Positions 18,833 to 27,734 of a stretch of DNA of 64,000 bases are shown here, piece after piece. A model generated the notes under the pieces. The model was not told the origin of the DNA. It worked only from the letters and a program-made list of their open reading frames with translations, and did not search any database. A program made the translations under genes and the position numbers. Location of the stretch: positions 1-64,000 of the forward strand of contig CANLWV010000009.1 in NCBI GenBank assembly GCA_947494965.1, given 5' to 3'. The number at the start of each line of letters is the position of its first letter. The stretch's first letter is position 1. The DNA comes from an uncultured Salinicoccus sp. GTDB lineage: Bacteria; Bacillota; Bacilli; Staphylococcales; Salinicoccaceae.

Positions 18833-18862
18833 AAATAAGCGCCTTTAAAGGCGCTTATTTTT
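18833..18862. terminator. bidirectional terminator between ywbE and the DHA2 exporter
   Basis: AAATAAGCGCC and GGCGCTTATTT form a near-perfect stem flanked by A and T runs on both sides. Confidence 0.88.
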
Positions 18863-18868
18863 ATAGAG

Positions 18869-20329
18869 TCATATATGATCAAAATCATCTGGAGATCCCC
18901 GGTAGACGCGGAGTGCAAGGAATACCGCGACAAGTGAGAAGAGGAAGGCGATGAAATAGACGAGTTCTACTCCGGCAACCATCGCCTGGTCAATAGTCAC
19001 AGGGTCATCAGGTCGTTCTGAAGCATTGAGGTAGGCAGCTTGCCTGGCATTCAATATACTGATGAATACAGATACTCCAATGGCGCCAGCCAATGGCTGC
19101 AATGTTGAGATGACAGCTGTACCGTGAGGGTATAAATCCTTAGGCAATTGGTTTAAACCATTTGTTTCGACTGGCATCATGATTGCAGAGACCGACACCA
19201 TCAACAGAATGAAACTGACGATGATGGTCCAGATTGAACTGTCCGCATCCAGTCGGCTCATCGTGAACATGGTCACAGCGAGTATGATGGATGCAGGTAT
19301 CATCAACGGCCGGGGACCGAACTTATCGAACAGACTACCCATGAATGGGGATAGGGCACCATTCAGAAGACTGCCTGGTAGCAGTAACACTCCCGCAGTC
19401 GCTGCACTTAGCGCGAGCGGGCCCTGCATATAGACCGGGAGTATGATTTCTGACGCAAACATCGTCATGATGATGATCAGGAACATGAAAGCGGCTTGAC
19501 GGAACATGGGATATCTGAAGACCCTCAAATCCATTATCGGATCATCCAATTTGAACTGGCGCCATGCGAAGAGGGCGATTCCAAGAAAACCGATCAATAT
19601 GGTCCCGACCACTTCAGGGTTTAAAAATCCGGCTTCGCTCTGTCCAGCGGAACTGAAGCCATAGATCGTCGCTCCGAAACCGACTGTAGAGAAAAGGATG
19701 GAAAGTAAATCAATTTTAGGCTTTGTGACTTCTGAAACATTAATCAAGAAGAAATAAGCAAATGCTATTGAGAATAAAGTGAAAGGTATAACCGAGATGA
19801 ACAAGAATCGCCAACCAAGGTATTCTACAATGATGCCTGATAGCGTCGGGCCGATTGCTGGTGCAAACATGATGACGAGACCGATGATTCCCATGATTTT
19901 CCCTCTGCGATGGGGCGGATAGATGAGCAGGAATACATTGAAGAGTATGGGGATCAACATTCCAGTTCCTATGGCCTGAATAAACCGTCCGAGTAGAAGG
20001 ATGCTGAATACAGGTGCAGAAGCGGCTATCAGCGTTCCTACGGTGAATATGATCATGGTCCCCAAGAACAGCTGACGGGTGGAGAACCACTGTATCACCA
20101 GTGCAGAGATTGGGATCACTACACCCATGACGAGCATGAAGCCTGTAGCCATCCATTGGACAGTGGGTAGCGTGATGTTGAATTCTTCCATAAGGGTCGT
20201 AAACGCGATGTTGAGCAGCGTTTCATTTAGTATGGCAAAAAAAGCGCCTATGATGAGCGACAGCATTATCGGAAGCGTTTTAACATCAGGATTTTCGGAA
20301 AGATATTCATAATTAGTGTCGTTCGTCAT
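18869..20329 (-). CDS. DHA2-family multidrug exporter (EmrB/LmrB type)
   Basis: Proton-driven efflux protein of 486 residues with about 14 predicted membrane segments. The DHA2 signatures are visible: LNETLLNIAF in segment 1, QWMATGFMLVMGVVIP, and FIQAIGTGMLIPILFNV. The start ATG at 20329 has AGGAGG six bases upstream; the frame extends ten codons further without a better site. Substrates cannot be told from sequence. The divergent small gene at 20447 shares its upstream region. Confidence 0.9.
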   Translation of the reverse strand: MTNDTNYEYLSENPDVKTLPIMLSLIIGAFFAILNETLLNIAFTTLMEEFNITLPTVQWMATGFMLVMGVVIPISALVIQWFSTRQLFLGTMIIFTVGTLIAASAPVFSILLLGRFIQAIGTGMLIPILFNVFLLIYPPHRRGKIMGIIGLVIMFAPAIGPTLSGIIVEYLGWRFLFISVIPFTLFSIAFAYFFLINVSEVTKPKIDLLSILFSTVGFGATIYGFSSAGQSEAGFLNPEVVGTILIGFLGIALFAWRQFKLDDPIMDLRVFRYPMFRQAAFMFLIIIMTMFASEIILPVYMQGPLALSAATAGVLLLPGSLLNGALSPFMGSLFDKFGPRPLMIPASIILAVTMFTMSRLDADSSIWTIIVSFILLMVSVSAIMMPVETNGLNQLPKDLYPHGTAVISTLQPLAGAIGVSVFISILNARQAAYLNASERPDDPVTIDQAMVAGVELVYFIAFLFSLVAVFLALRVYRGSPDDFDHI

Positions 20330-20446
20330 GGTCAGCCTCCTGATTATGTATTGGGACAAATTGCTTTAGTCTATGGGTACATTCCAATATAATATTATGT
20401 ATATATGATATGTACAAGCAGATAGACTTATGTGGAGGAGGTAAGT

Positions 20447-20608
20447 ATGCGCTGCGGAACGAAATGTTTTATCGTCACTATAGAGATGGGAAAGCAGACA
20501 TTTGTCGAAGAAATCGGGGCAAGGAGTCAGGCAGAAGCAAGAAAAATGACAAGACATCACCATGGCAATGAAGCTAAAGTGAAAAGGATCATAAAAAAGA
20601 CGGACTGA
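20447..20608 (+). CDS. 53-residue unknown protein
   Basis: Short frame with a strong ribosome site (TGGAGGAGG six bases before ATG). The product starts MRCGTKCFIV, then forms a beta-like stretch (TIEMGKQTFVEEIGARSQAE) and a basic tail with three consecutive histidines. Two cysteines (Cys3, Cys7) and the HHH could bind a metal, but this is speculation. I do not recognise the family. It fills most of the gap between the DHA2 exporter and the YhdH-type gene; no terminator is seen after it. Confidence 0.6.
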   Translation: MRCGTKCFIVTIEMGKQTFVEEIGARSQAEARKMTRHHHGNEAKVKRIIKKTD

Positions 20609-20694
20609 TGAAATAAAAATACATGACATCGCAGAAAACGGGTATAGATGTGTTGAAATCTAAAAAACACACCGTCCAATAAGGAGGATTACAT

Positions 20695-21681
20695 ATGGAA
20701 AGATTCAAGGCACTTGTTGCAGATAAACAAAACGATAAAATGGAAATGAACATAAAAGAATTAGGCATGGAAGATTTATCAGAAGGAGAAGTAGTCATCC
20801 GGGTAGCCTATTCAAGCGTCAATTATAAAGATGGCATGGTGGGTGTGACTGGTGCTATAGCTGAAACCTTCCCAATCATACCCGGTATAGATCTCGCAGG
20901 CACCGTTATCTCTTCAGAGGATGATCGGTTCAAAGAAGGGGACGAAGTGATTGCGACAAGCTATTACATCGGCACACGCCACAGTGGTGGATTCAGTGAA
21001 GTTGCACGCATACCCGCTGACTGGGTGGTACCGCTTCCTGAAGGGTTGACTAAAAAAGAAGCAATGGAGATCGGGACTGCCGGGTTTACTGCAGCATTAT
21101 CCATCCAGAGGCTTGAAGATAACGGGCTTGAACCAGGAGATGGTGAAGTGCTGGTGGATGGTGCCAGTGGGGGCGTCGGTAGTATTGCCATCAATATGCT
21201 TGCAGGCAAAGGATACGATGTAGTTGCAAGTACAGGGCGTACAGAAGAAGCGGAATATTTGAAGTCGCTCGGAGCCCGGAAGGTCATCCACAGGGATGAG
21301 GTGACTGACACAGACGGAAAATCTACACGCAAAAGAAGATGGAGGGCGGCAATCGATCCAGTGGGTGGCAAAACGCTCCAGTATATATTAAGCAGTTTGG
21401 ACTATGGTGGTTCTGTTGCGACATGTGGACTTGCTGGAGGTATCGAGGTCGAGACTACAGTGCTCCCATTTATTTCCCGGGGAATAAACTGGTTGGGGAT
21501 TGATTCGGTGAAGTACCCGATGGAAAAACGTTTGGAAGTGTGGGAAAGGTTGGCCAGTGACATGAAACCAGCCGCTCTTGGCACACATATCGCACATGAG
21601 GTGACGCTTGAAGAATTGCCTGATACGTTGCGAGATATTTTAAATGGAAAAGTGAGAGGGCGCGTCATAGTAAGGTTATAA
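20695..21681 (+). CDS. YhdH/YhfP family quinone oxidoreductase (acrylyl-CoA reductase type)
   Basis: Zinc-free medium-chain dehydrogenase of 328 residues using NADPH. The GroES-like N-terminal domain (SSVNYKDGMVGVTG, PGIDLAGTV) and the Rossmann motif DGASGGVGSIAINML are clear. The YhdH subgroup includes acrylyl-CoA reductase AcuI; the real substrate here is uncertain. ATAAGGAGG precedes the start; a terminator follows. Confidence 0.9.
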   Translation: MERFKALVADKQNDKMEMNIKELGMEDLSEGEVVIRVAYSSVNYKDGMVGVTGAIAETFPIIPGIDLAGTVISSEDDRFKEGDEVIATSYYIGTRHSGGFSEVARIPADWVVPLPEGLTKKEAMEIGTAGFTAALSIQRLEDNGLEPGDGEVLVDGASGGVGSIAINMLAGKGYDVVASTGRTEEAEYLKSLGARKVIHRDEVTDTDGKSTRKRRWRAAIDPVGGKTLQYILSSLDYGGSVATCGLAGGIEVETTVLPFISRGINWLGIDSVKYPMEKRLEVWERLASDMKPAALGTHIAHEVTLEELPDTLRDILNGKVRGRVIVRL

Positions 21682-21722
21682 AAGAGTGCCCTTCATCCTG
21701 GTATAGGATGAAGGGCACTTTT
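21681..21722. terminator. bidirectional terminator between yhdH-type gene and trhO
   Basis: AAGAGTGCCCTTCATCCT pairs with AGGATGAAGGGCACTT; long perfect stem with A and T runs. Confidence 0.92.
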
Positions 21723-21729
21723 CATTTAT

Positions 21730-22686
21730 CTATTTGGCATAGGCCTCTTCTTCAAGTTTTTTGATTTGTGCTTCAACATACTCAGGTGAAAGGTCATTTT
21801 CTATAACATATCTATTCCTTGAGCGCTTGCTGCATTCCAGTGAACAACCACCAAGATGTTTTGCCTCGTTTTCTTCCGAAGCAAGAATCTGATCGTTGCA
21901 ATCCGGATTGGCACAGTTGATATAGCGCTCACAAGGCGTACCGTCGAAATGGTCGCGCCCCACGATATTATGCTCCACCTGGTTGACTGGTACTGTCAAC
22001 CTTTCATCGAAGACATACATCATGCCATCCCAGTTTTGACCTTTTGCGACAGGATCTTTTCCGTAGGTAGCGATGCCGCCATGGAGTTGACCGACATCTT
22101 CAAAACCTTCGCGTTTCAACCATCCAGAAAATTTCTCGCAGCGTATGCCCCCTGTGCAGTATGTCAATATGCGTTTGCCTTCAAGCATATCACGGTTTTC
22201 TCTTACCCAGTCAGGTAAGTCGCGGAATGTTTCAACATCCGGACGGATGGCGCCACGGAAATGGCCGACATCATATTCGTAGGTATTTCTGGCATCGAGC
22301 ACAATTGTATCCTCGTCCTGCATCTGCTCAAGAAACTCTGCAGGCGCCACATACTCGCCAGTCATCTCACGTGGATCGATATCATCTTCCAGACTCAAGT
22401 TTACGAGCTCAGGTCTTGGACGCACATGTATCTTCTTGAAGGCGTGACCTTCTTCCTCATCAATTTTGAAGGTGATTCCTTCAAAGAGTGGATGCTCCTT
22501 CATATATGCCATATACTTTTCAGTATCTTCTACTGTGCCGGACACAGTACCATTGATACCTTCTTTGGCTACAAGTATGCGTCCTTTAAGATTCATGCTT
22601 CTACATAGTTCAAGATGTTCTGAAGCGAATGCTTCCGGGTCCTCGATATCAACATAATAGTAGTACAGTAATACTTGATATTTCAT
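21730..22686 (-). CDS. trhO: tRNA uridine(34) hydroxylase TrhO (rhodanese family)
   Basis: 318-residue rhodanese-related enzyme that hydroxylates U34 of tRNAs to 5-hydroxyuridine. An N-terminal acylphosphatase-like domain ([20 protein letters not shown]) is followed by a rhodanese domain with active-site Cys in [13 protein letters not shown], and a C-terminal region with Cys pairs ([18 protein letters not shown]) as in long TrhO members. The ATG at 22686 follows AGGTGG; a GTG four codons earlier overlaps the ribosome site. Divergent from queC. Confidence 0.92.
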   Translation of the reverse strand: MKYQVLLYYYYVDIEDPEAFASEHLELCRSMNLKGRILVAKEGINGTVSGTVEDTEKYMAYMKEHPLFEGITFKIDEEEGHAFKKIHVRPRPELVNLSLEDDIDPREMTGEYVAPAEFLEQMQDEDTIVLDARNTYEYDVGHFRGAIRPDVETFRDLPDWVRENRDMLEGKRILTYCTGGIRCEKFSGWLKREGFEDVGQLHGGIATYGKDPVAKGQNWDGMMYVFDERLTVPVNQVEHNIVGRDHFDGTPCERYINCANPDCNDQILASEENEAKHLGGCSLECSKRSRNRYVIENDLSPEYVEAQIKKLEEEAYAK

Positions 22687-22731
22687 TGTCTTTTCCACCT
22701 ATCAATTATATTTGCAGGATATACCTGATAG

Positions 22732-22752
22732 TTGCATGAAGTGTTCATGCAA
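22732..22752. promoter_or_regulatory. palindrome between trhO and queC
   Basis: TTGCATGAA-GTG-TTCATGCAA is a perfect nine-base inverted repeat with a three-base centre, 46 bases upstream of the trhO start. It has no T run and resembles an operator more than a terminator. The binding protein is unknown. Confidence 0.4.
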
Positions 22753-22945
22753 TACTTCATTATACCAATAACCCGTCTGATTTTAAAGAGTCTACCATAA
22801 AAGCAGATATTCATGAATGTTGCAGTATACTGATAGCCTAGAATTAACATCTTGGACATGATTCGATAGACCGGATAGTGGAAATTGCTTATAAAAATTG
22901 ATAAAATCATATAATTGGATATTTAGTGATGAGAGGTAGATGGCT

Positions 22946-23599
22946 ATGAATAGGAAAAAGGCACTTGTTGTTTTCTCGGGAGGTCAGGACAGTACGACCT
23001 GCATGTTTCATGCAATGGCCCATTACGATGAAGTAGAGTTAGTCACTTTCAATTATGGGCAGCGTCACAGCAACGAGATTGAAGTGGCAAAAAGTATAGC
23101 GGAGGAACAAGGGCTTAAACATCATATATTGGATATGTCATTGCTTGGCCAATTGAGCCCCAACGCCTTGACGGCACATGACATGGAGATCACGAAAGAA
23201 GCAGATGAAGAAATGCCGAATACGTTTGTTCCGGCCAGAAATATGTTGTTTTTATCCTTTGCTACGGCACTGGGTTACCAGATAGGCGCCGGTACAGTCA
23301 TCACGGGCGTCTGTGAGACAGATTACAGTGGCTATCCCGATTGCCGGGATATTTTTGTCAAATCAATGAATGTAACGGCAAACCTTGCCATGGATCGCAA
23401 CTTCGTCATAGAAACACCGTTGATGTGGCTGGATAAGAAGGAAACATGGGCGATGGCAGACGATTATGGCAAGTTGGAATATGTACGTGAAAAGACATTG
23501 ACGTGCTACGAGGGTATCATAGGGGATGGATGCGGAGAATGCCCAGCCTGCAGGCTTAGAAATGAAGGATTAAATGCCTACTTGAACGAAAGGGATTGA
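22946..23599 (+). CDS. queC: 7-cyano-7-deazaguanine synthase
   Basis: ATP-dependent conversion of 7-carboxy-7-deazaguanine to preQ0, in queuosine synthesis. The 217 residues include the PP-loop [18 protein letters not shown], the Y-S-G-YPDCR block, and the zinc-binding C-terminus [19 protein letters not shown]. The ATG at 22946 is nine bases after GAGAGG; ATG at 22940 is possible. It is followed closely by queD and queE. No preQ1 switch is seen upstream. Confidence 0.95.
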   Translation: MNRKKALVVFSGGQDSTTCMFHAMAHYDEVELVTFNYGQRHSNEIEVAKSIAEEQGLKHHILDMSLLGQLSPNALTAHDMEITKEADEEMPNTFVPARNMLFLSFATALGYQIGAGTVITGVCETDYSGYPDCRDIFVKSMNVTANLAMDRNFVIETPLMWLDKKETWAMADDYGKLEYVREKTLTCYEGIIGDGCGECPACRLRNEGLNAYLNERD

Positions 23600-23603
23600 G
23601 ATA

Positions 23604-24017
23604 ATGAACTACAATACTCCGATGCATGACTATACATTTGAATTAAATAAAGACTTCAATTTTTCTGCTGCACACTATATTCCGGATGAGCGGGCAGGGA
23701 AATGCAGTAATGTGCATGGCCATACGTATCATGTGAATATTACGGTTGCAGGAAATGAACTAGATGATCTGGGCTTCCTGGTCAATTTCGGGGAGCTTAA
23801 ATCACTGATAAGTGGTGCGTTTGACCATACGCTCCTCAATGACCATAAACGTTTTAGGGATGTGCCCCCGACTTCAGAAACAATGGCTAAAACGATATAT
23901 GAAATGGTTGCGGAATATATATCCGGATTGGATAACAAGCCGGTATGCTTACAGGTTATTCTGAGGGAGACACCCACAAGTTATGTCGTATACCGTCCTA
24001 AAAAGGAGATGCGATGA
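23604..24017 (+). CDS. queD: 6-carboxy-5,6,7,8-tetrahydropterin synthase
   Basis: Second enzyme of queuosine synthesis; converts dihydroneopterin triphosphate to carboxytetrahydropterin. The 137 residues carry the zinc and catalytic elements of the PTPS fold: FSAAHYI, Cys plus HGHTYHV (CSNVHGHTYHV), DHTLLN and the late glutamate in LRETPTSYVVY. It starts four bases after queC and overlaps queE by four bases. Confidence 0.94.
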   Translation: MNYNTPMHDYTFELNKDFNFSAAHYIPDERAGKCSNVHGHTYHVNITVAGNELDDLGFLVNFGELKSLISGAFDHTLLNDHKRFRDVPPTSETMAKTIYEMVAEYISGLDNKPVCLQVILRETPTSYVVYRPKKEMR

Positions 24018-24733
24018 TGAGAGTCCCAGTACTAGAAATTTTTGGGCCCACATTCCAAGGGGAAGGTGCTGTAATCGGACAGAAGACCATGTTCGTCAGA
24101 ACAGCAGGGTGTGATTACAGCTGCAGCTGGTGCGATTCGGCATTTACTTGGGACGGGTCTCAAAAGGATCGTATTCGAATGATGACAGGAGAAGAAATTT
24201 TAGCAGAACTAGATGGCCTTGCGCCAAACAACTATAGCCACGTTACCATTTCCGGTGGGAACCCCGCCCTGCTGAAAAATATGGGTGATTTTGTGGAACT
24301 TGCCAAAGAAAGAAATATTCAGATGGCTGTAGAAACACAAGGTACCGTTTTCCAGGAGTGGATGAAAGATATTGACGATGTCACCATCAGTCCGAAGCCA
24401 CCAAGCTCCGGCATGGTTACAGATTACGAAAAATTGGAGAAGGTAATGGCTGGATTGAACGATGGAGGCGGCTGTTATAATTTCAAAGTGGTGGTCTTTG
24501 ATGAACAAGATTTCGAGTATGCTGCACATATCCATCAGAAATATCCTGATGTTGCATTCTACCTGCAAGTAGGCAACCCATTCCTTGGAGATAATGTTGC
24601 AGACCATACCAGCAAATTGCTTGAGCGTTATAACAATCTAGTGGATATGACTATGAAAGATCAAAGAATGAATGATGCCAGAGTACTTCCGCAGCTTCAC
24701 ACATTACTCTGGAGCAACAAGCAAGGTGTATAA
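24014..24733 (+). CDS. queE: 7-carboxy-7-deazaguanine synthase
   Basis: Radical-SAM enzyme of 239 residues that rearranges carboxytetrahydropterin to 7-carboxy-7-deazaguanine. The iron-sulfur motif is Cys-X3-Cys-X2-Cys (CDYSCSWCDS, about residues 31-38), preceded by FGPTFQGEGAVIGQKTMFVRTAGC (split across the substrate loop) and followed by the SAM-binding ISGGNPAL. AAAAAGGAG precedes a double ATG; the first, at 24014, overlaps the queD stop. Confidence 0.94.
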   Translation: MMRVPVLEIFGPTFQGEGAVIGQKTMFVRTAGCDYSCSWCDSAFTWDGSQKDRIRMMTGEEILAELDGLAPNNYSHVTISGGNPALLKNMGDFVELAKERNIQMAVETQGTVFQEWMKDIDDVTISPKPPSSGMVTDYEKLEKVMAGLNDGGGCYNFKVVVFDEQDFEYAAHIHQKYPDVAFYLQVGNPFLGDNVADHTSKLLERYNNLVDMTMKDQRMNDARVLPQLHTLLWSNKQGV

Positions 24734-24738
24734 TGAGA

Positions 24739-24778
24739 TGGAGAGGTTCTTAGCACCACCCTCTATAAAAAACTGAGG
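24739..24778 (+). promoter_or_regulatory. preQ1-I riboswitch upstream of queF
   Basis: The sequence GAGAGGTTCTTAGC..ACCCTCTATAAAAAACTGA matches the compact class I preQ1 aptamer: stem AGAGG/CCTCT, C-rich loop, and the A-rich strand that closes the pseudoknot. A second imperfect hairpin (GCATACAGC/GCTGCATGC) follows before the queF ribosome site; it lacks a T run, so control is more likely at translation. Confidence 0.85.
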
Positions 24779-24816
24779 CATACAGCAAATGGCTGCATGC
24801 AAAAAGGAGTATTACA

Positions 24817-25305
24817 ATGCATAATGAAAACACTAAAGATCTGAGTCTCCTGGGAAATCAGGAAGTGAAATACGACTTCGATTATAACCCTAAACTTTTG
24901 GAGACGTTCGATAACAAGTATCCTGACCGGGACTACTTTGTAAAATTCAATTGCCCTGAATTCACTACGCTTTGTCCCATTACGAATCAGCCTGACTTTG
25001 CGACTGTCTATATCAGCTATATACCAGACGTGAAAATGGTTGAAAGCAAATCATTGAAGTTGTACCTATTCAGTTACAGAAACCACGGTGGCTTTCATGA
25101 GAGTAGCATGAATCTGATCATGGATGATCTGATTGAACTGATGGACCCGAAATATATAGAAGTGTGGGGCAAGTTCACCCCACGGGGCGGCATCTCGATC
25201 GACCCATACTGCAATTACGGCCGCTCCGGAACCAAGTATGAAGAGATGGCGGATTACCGTATGATGCATCACGATATGTACCCTGAAAAGATAGATAATC
25301 GATAA
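24817..25305 (+). CDS. queF: NADPH-dependent 7-cyano-7-deazaguanine reductase
   Basis: Reduces preQ0 to preQ1, the base inserted into tRNA by Tgt. The 162-residue, single-domain (YkvM-like) form shows the catalytic Cys in [19 protein letters not shown], the substrate glutamate in [21 protein letters not shown] and the C-terminal [18 protein letters not shown] precedes the ATG. It is the only que gene preceded by the preQ1 switch. Confidence 0.96.
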   Translation: MHNENTKDLSLLGNQEVKYDFDYNPKLLETFDNKYPDRDYFVKFNCPEFTTLCPITNQPDFATVYISYIPDVKMVESKSLKLYLFSYRNHGGFHESSMNLIMDDLIELMDPKYIEVWGKFTPRGGISIDPYCNYGRSGTKYEEMADYRMMHHDMYPEKIDNR

Positions 25306-25337
25306 AAAAAGCGCCCCCTGGGGGGCGCTTTTTTTAT
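25304..25337. terminator. bidirectional terminator after queF
   Basis: AAAAAAAGCGCCCCC and GGGGGCGCTTTTTTT form an almost perfect hairpin, shared with the convergent gene. Confidence 0.93.
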
Positions 25338-25618
25338 TCAGATGCAGTGTGATTGGCCTTATTGAATGTAATGATCTTGTACAGGTGGTAAACCGCCCCG
25401 TAAAGTACGAGTAAAGGCGTGATGATGAGCAATAGGAAAAATAGGGTGCCGCCAAATTCACGTAAACCAAAATTCGAGAAAAATTCTTGCGTAGCGACAT
25501 CCTCTAGCGGCGGATAGAACACAAAGATATAGATTAAAGTAATGACTGCAAGTGTGAATATGTAGAAAATCATATTGGTGATATGGTAGGGAACAGTGTA
25601 CTTATCGAATTTAAACAT
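25334..25618 (-). CDS. small two-segment membrane protein, unknown
   Basis: About 94 residues with two long hydrophobic stretches (ITNMIFYIFTLAVITLIYIF and FFLLLIITPLLVLYGAVYHL) separated by an acidic loop. I do not recognise the family. The ATG at 25618 is chosen because AGAGGGG is nine bases upstream; longer forms start at 25660 and 25642. Convergent with queF. Confidence 0.65.
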   Translation of the reverse strand: MFKFDKYTVPYHITNMIFYIFTLAVITLIYIFVFYPPLEDVATQEFFSNFGLREFGGTLFFLLLIITPLLVLYGAVYHLYKIITFNKANHTASE

Positions 25619-25728
25619 ATTAAAAAACCCCTCTATATTCATTCTACAGATATTATACACTATAATAGAGCTATGTGGATATTAAAAAAGTGAAAATGAT
25701 GAATTATGGAAATATTAGGAGGTATAAT

Positions 25729-26229
25729 ATGATCAGACAAGCAAGGAAAAAAGATTTGAGCCGGGTTATGGAGATCAAAGAAGCGGTTGTCCCCCTGATG
25801 GTTGCTGCAGGGAACACTCAGTGGAGCTCGGATTACCCCAATGCTCAGCGCTTCACCAGAGATATAGAGGCAGGTACTTTGTATGTCTATGAATTGGATG
25901 AAAAAATAGTCGGGTTTGTGGTAGTGGATGATGAGCACCCTAAACCTTATGAGGAAATATCCTGGGAAGTGGATGCATCAGAAGCGAAAGCAATGCACCG
26001 TATGGCAGTAGATCCTGGAGTGCAGGGGCGGGGCATCGCGAGGAAGATAATGGAGGCGATAGCAGAGATACTAGAACAACAAGGTGTCAAAGGCATTCAT
26101 ACAGACACTTCACTAGAAAATGAACGGATGCAGAAACAATTTGAACGTAATGGCTATCATTATAGAGGGAAACTCCATCTTGATGATAATATAGAGGATT
26201 GGTATATAGCCTATGAAAAAACATTTTAG
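25729..26229 (+). CDS. GNAT family N-acetyltransferase
   Basis: 166-residue acetyl-CoA-dependent acyltransferase. The acetyl-CoA loop is MAVDPGVQGRGIARKIMEAI, with the preceding beta strands (YVYELDEKIVGFVVV) and the C-terminal LENERMQKQFERNGYHYRGK typical of the fold. ATTAGGAGG precedes the ATG at 25729; the frame is open upstream from 25675 but lacks a ribosome site there. Substrate unknown. Confidence 0.87.
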   Translation: MIRQARKKDLSRVMEIKEAVVPLMVAAGNTQWSSDYPNAQRFTRDIEAGTLYVYELDEKIVGFVVVDDEHPKPYEEISWEVDASEAKAMHRMAVDPGVQGRGIARKIMEAIAEILEQQGVKGIHTDTSLENERMQKQFERNGYHYRGKLHLDDNIEDWYIAYEKTF

Positions 26230-26317
26230 CACTAGTGAATGCATTATAATGTTTTTTTAACTCGCTTGGATGGTGTAGTATATAGTGGGGAACAACAATT
26301 GAATAGGAGGAGTTATA

Positions 26318-27502
26318 GTGAAATTGTTATTGAAGCTGATAACCGGCATCGTTGTCGGTATTGGTGTGGGCGCCCTATATTATGGGGTGGGTGAAGCAGG
26401 TGGACTTGGAGTTTTTCTTGAATTCCTGGTCAGGTTATTCATCACGATAAAGTCTATTCTTGGGAGCTTCATATTCTTCATGATTCCATTGATCATACTC
26501 TTTTTTATCGCAAATGGAATTTCAAAGATAGGAATAGGATCCGGCAAAGTTGTCGGGGTCACCTTAGGCACAGCATACATATCGACACTTGGTGCAGGAC
26601 TTCTTGCGTATATGGTGGCAATGATGGTGATGCCTCGCATCACTAATGGCGGCAGCGTTCCAGAAGAAACAGCCGGCCTCGAACCCTTCTTTACATTCGA
26701 AATAGCACCATTGATGGATATACTTACAGCGCTTGTGTTGGCTTTCGCCTTCGGTATAGTCATTACCCTCACGCGCTCAGAAGTGATGGAGAAATGGTTT
26801 GAGGAAGGTAAGAATATCGTTGAGTTTCTGATCCAGAAAGTCGTCATTCCAATTCTGCCGTTTTATATAGCTGGTGTGTTTGCAGAAATGGCTTCACAGG
26901 GGACGGTCTTCAACACATTATCTGTATTTGGACTTGTACTGCTTGCGGCAGTCGCTCTTCACTGGATTTGGATCACTATCCAATATACGATCGCCGGTGC
27001 ATTACTCGGCAAAAATCCTTTCAAGATGATTAAAACGATGATGCCTGCTTATTTCACTGCGCTTGGTACGATGAGCAGTGCAGCGACGATTCCAGTCACC
27101 TTGCAGCAGACGAAAGAGAATGGAGTGCGGGGGCGGATAGCAGACTTTGTTATCCCGCTTTGTGCAAATATTCATCTCTCCGGCAGTACGATAACAATAG
27201 TCAGCTGTTCAATTGCAGTAATGTCGGTATTGCCCGAATATCAGCTGCCAGGTTTTCTCGCAATGCTCGGTACAATAATGCTCCTTGGAGTCATCATGAT
27301 TGCGGCGCCTGGTGTGCCAGGTGGTGCAATCATGGCAGCAAGTGGGGTCCTGGTCACGAACCTCGGCTTTACAGAAGCGGCTGTTGCCTTCATGATTGCA
27401 CTGTATATGGCGCAAGACAGCTTTGGTACAGCAGCGAACATTACAGGTGACGGAGCGGTTAGTGCCATTGTCGATGCCTACGAAAGAAAATTGAATAAAT
27501 AG
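26318..27502 (+). CDS. dicarboxylate/amino acid:cation symporter (DAACS family)
   Basis: Secondary uptake protein of 394 residues with eight or more membrane segments and re-entrant loops. The substrate-side signatures of the glutamate-transporter family are visible in degenerate form: ALGTMSSAATIPVTLQ (serine-rich hairpin), ANIHLSGSTI, PGVPGGAIMAASGVLV and the late AQDSFGTAANITGDGA. The GTG start follows ATAGGAGGAG. Likely substrates are acidic or small neutral amino acids or dicarboxylates. Confidence 0.88.
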   Translation: MKLLLKLITGIVVGIGVGALYYGVGEAGGLGVFLEFLVRLFITIKSILGSFIFFMIPLIILFFIANGISKIGIGSGKVVGVTLGTAYISTLGAGLLAYMVAMMVMPRITNGGSVPEETAGLEPFFTFEIAPLMDILTALVLAFAFGIVITLTRSEVMEKWFEEGKNIVEFLIQKVVIPILPFYIAGVFAEMASQGTVFNTLSVFGLVLLAAVALHWIWITIQYTIAGALLGKNPFKMIKTMMPAYFTALGTMSSAATIPVTLQQTKENGVRGRIADFVIPLCANIHLSGSTITIVSCSIAVMSVLPEYQLPGFLAMLGTIMLLGVIMIAAPGVPGGAIMAASGVLVTNLGFTEAAVAFMIALYMAQDSFGTAANITGDGAVSAIVDAYERKLNK

Positions 27503-27734
27503 CGGAAGAAATTGGCCATGAATGATTGCCCTTCAAATGATCTACTTGAAAAGTCGAGAATTTGGAGGGCTTTTCTGTAGGCAAAAAGAGAGGGAAATGA
27601 AAAGATTTCGGTTTTATATCACTTGTACGGCCAGAATTGGATGATCTGTAACATTTACGAGTCATAGAATCCCCAAGCGAATGAAAATATGTTTATAATG
27701 GTAGTTATGATTATATGGATAAAGGATGCACTCT

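Noticed and set aside
22870..22945. Possible preQ1 riboswitch before queC
   Set aside because: Neither the AGAGG/CCTCT stem nor the A-rich pseudoknot strand was found there.
24776..24804. Terminator after the preQ1 aptamer
   Set aside because: The hairpin has a mismatch and is followed by AAAAAGGAG, not by T.
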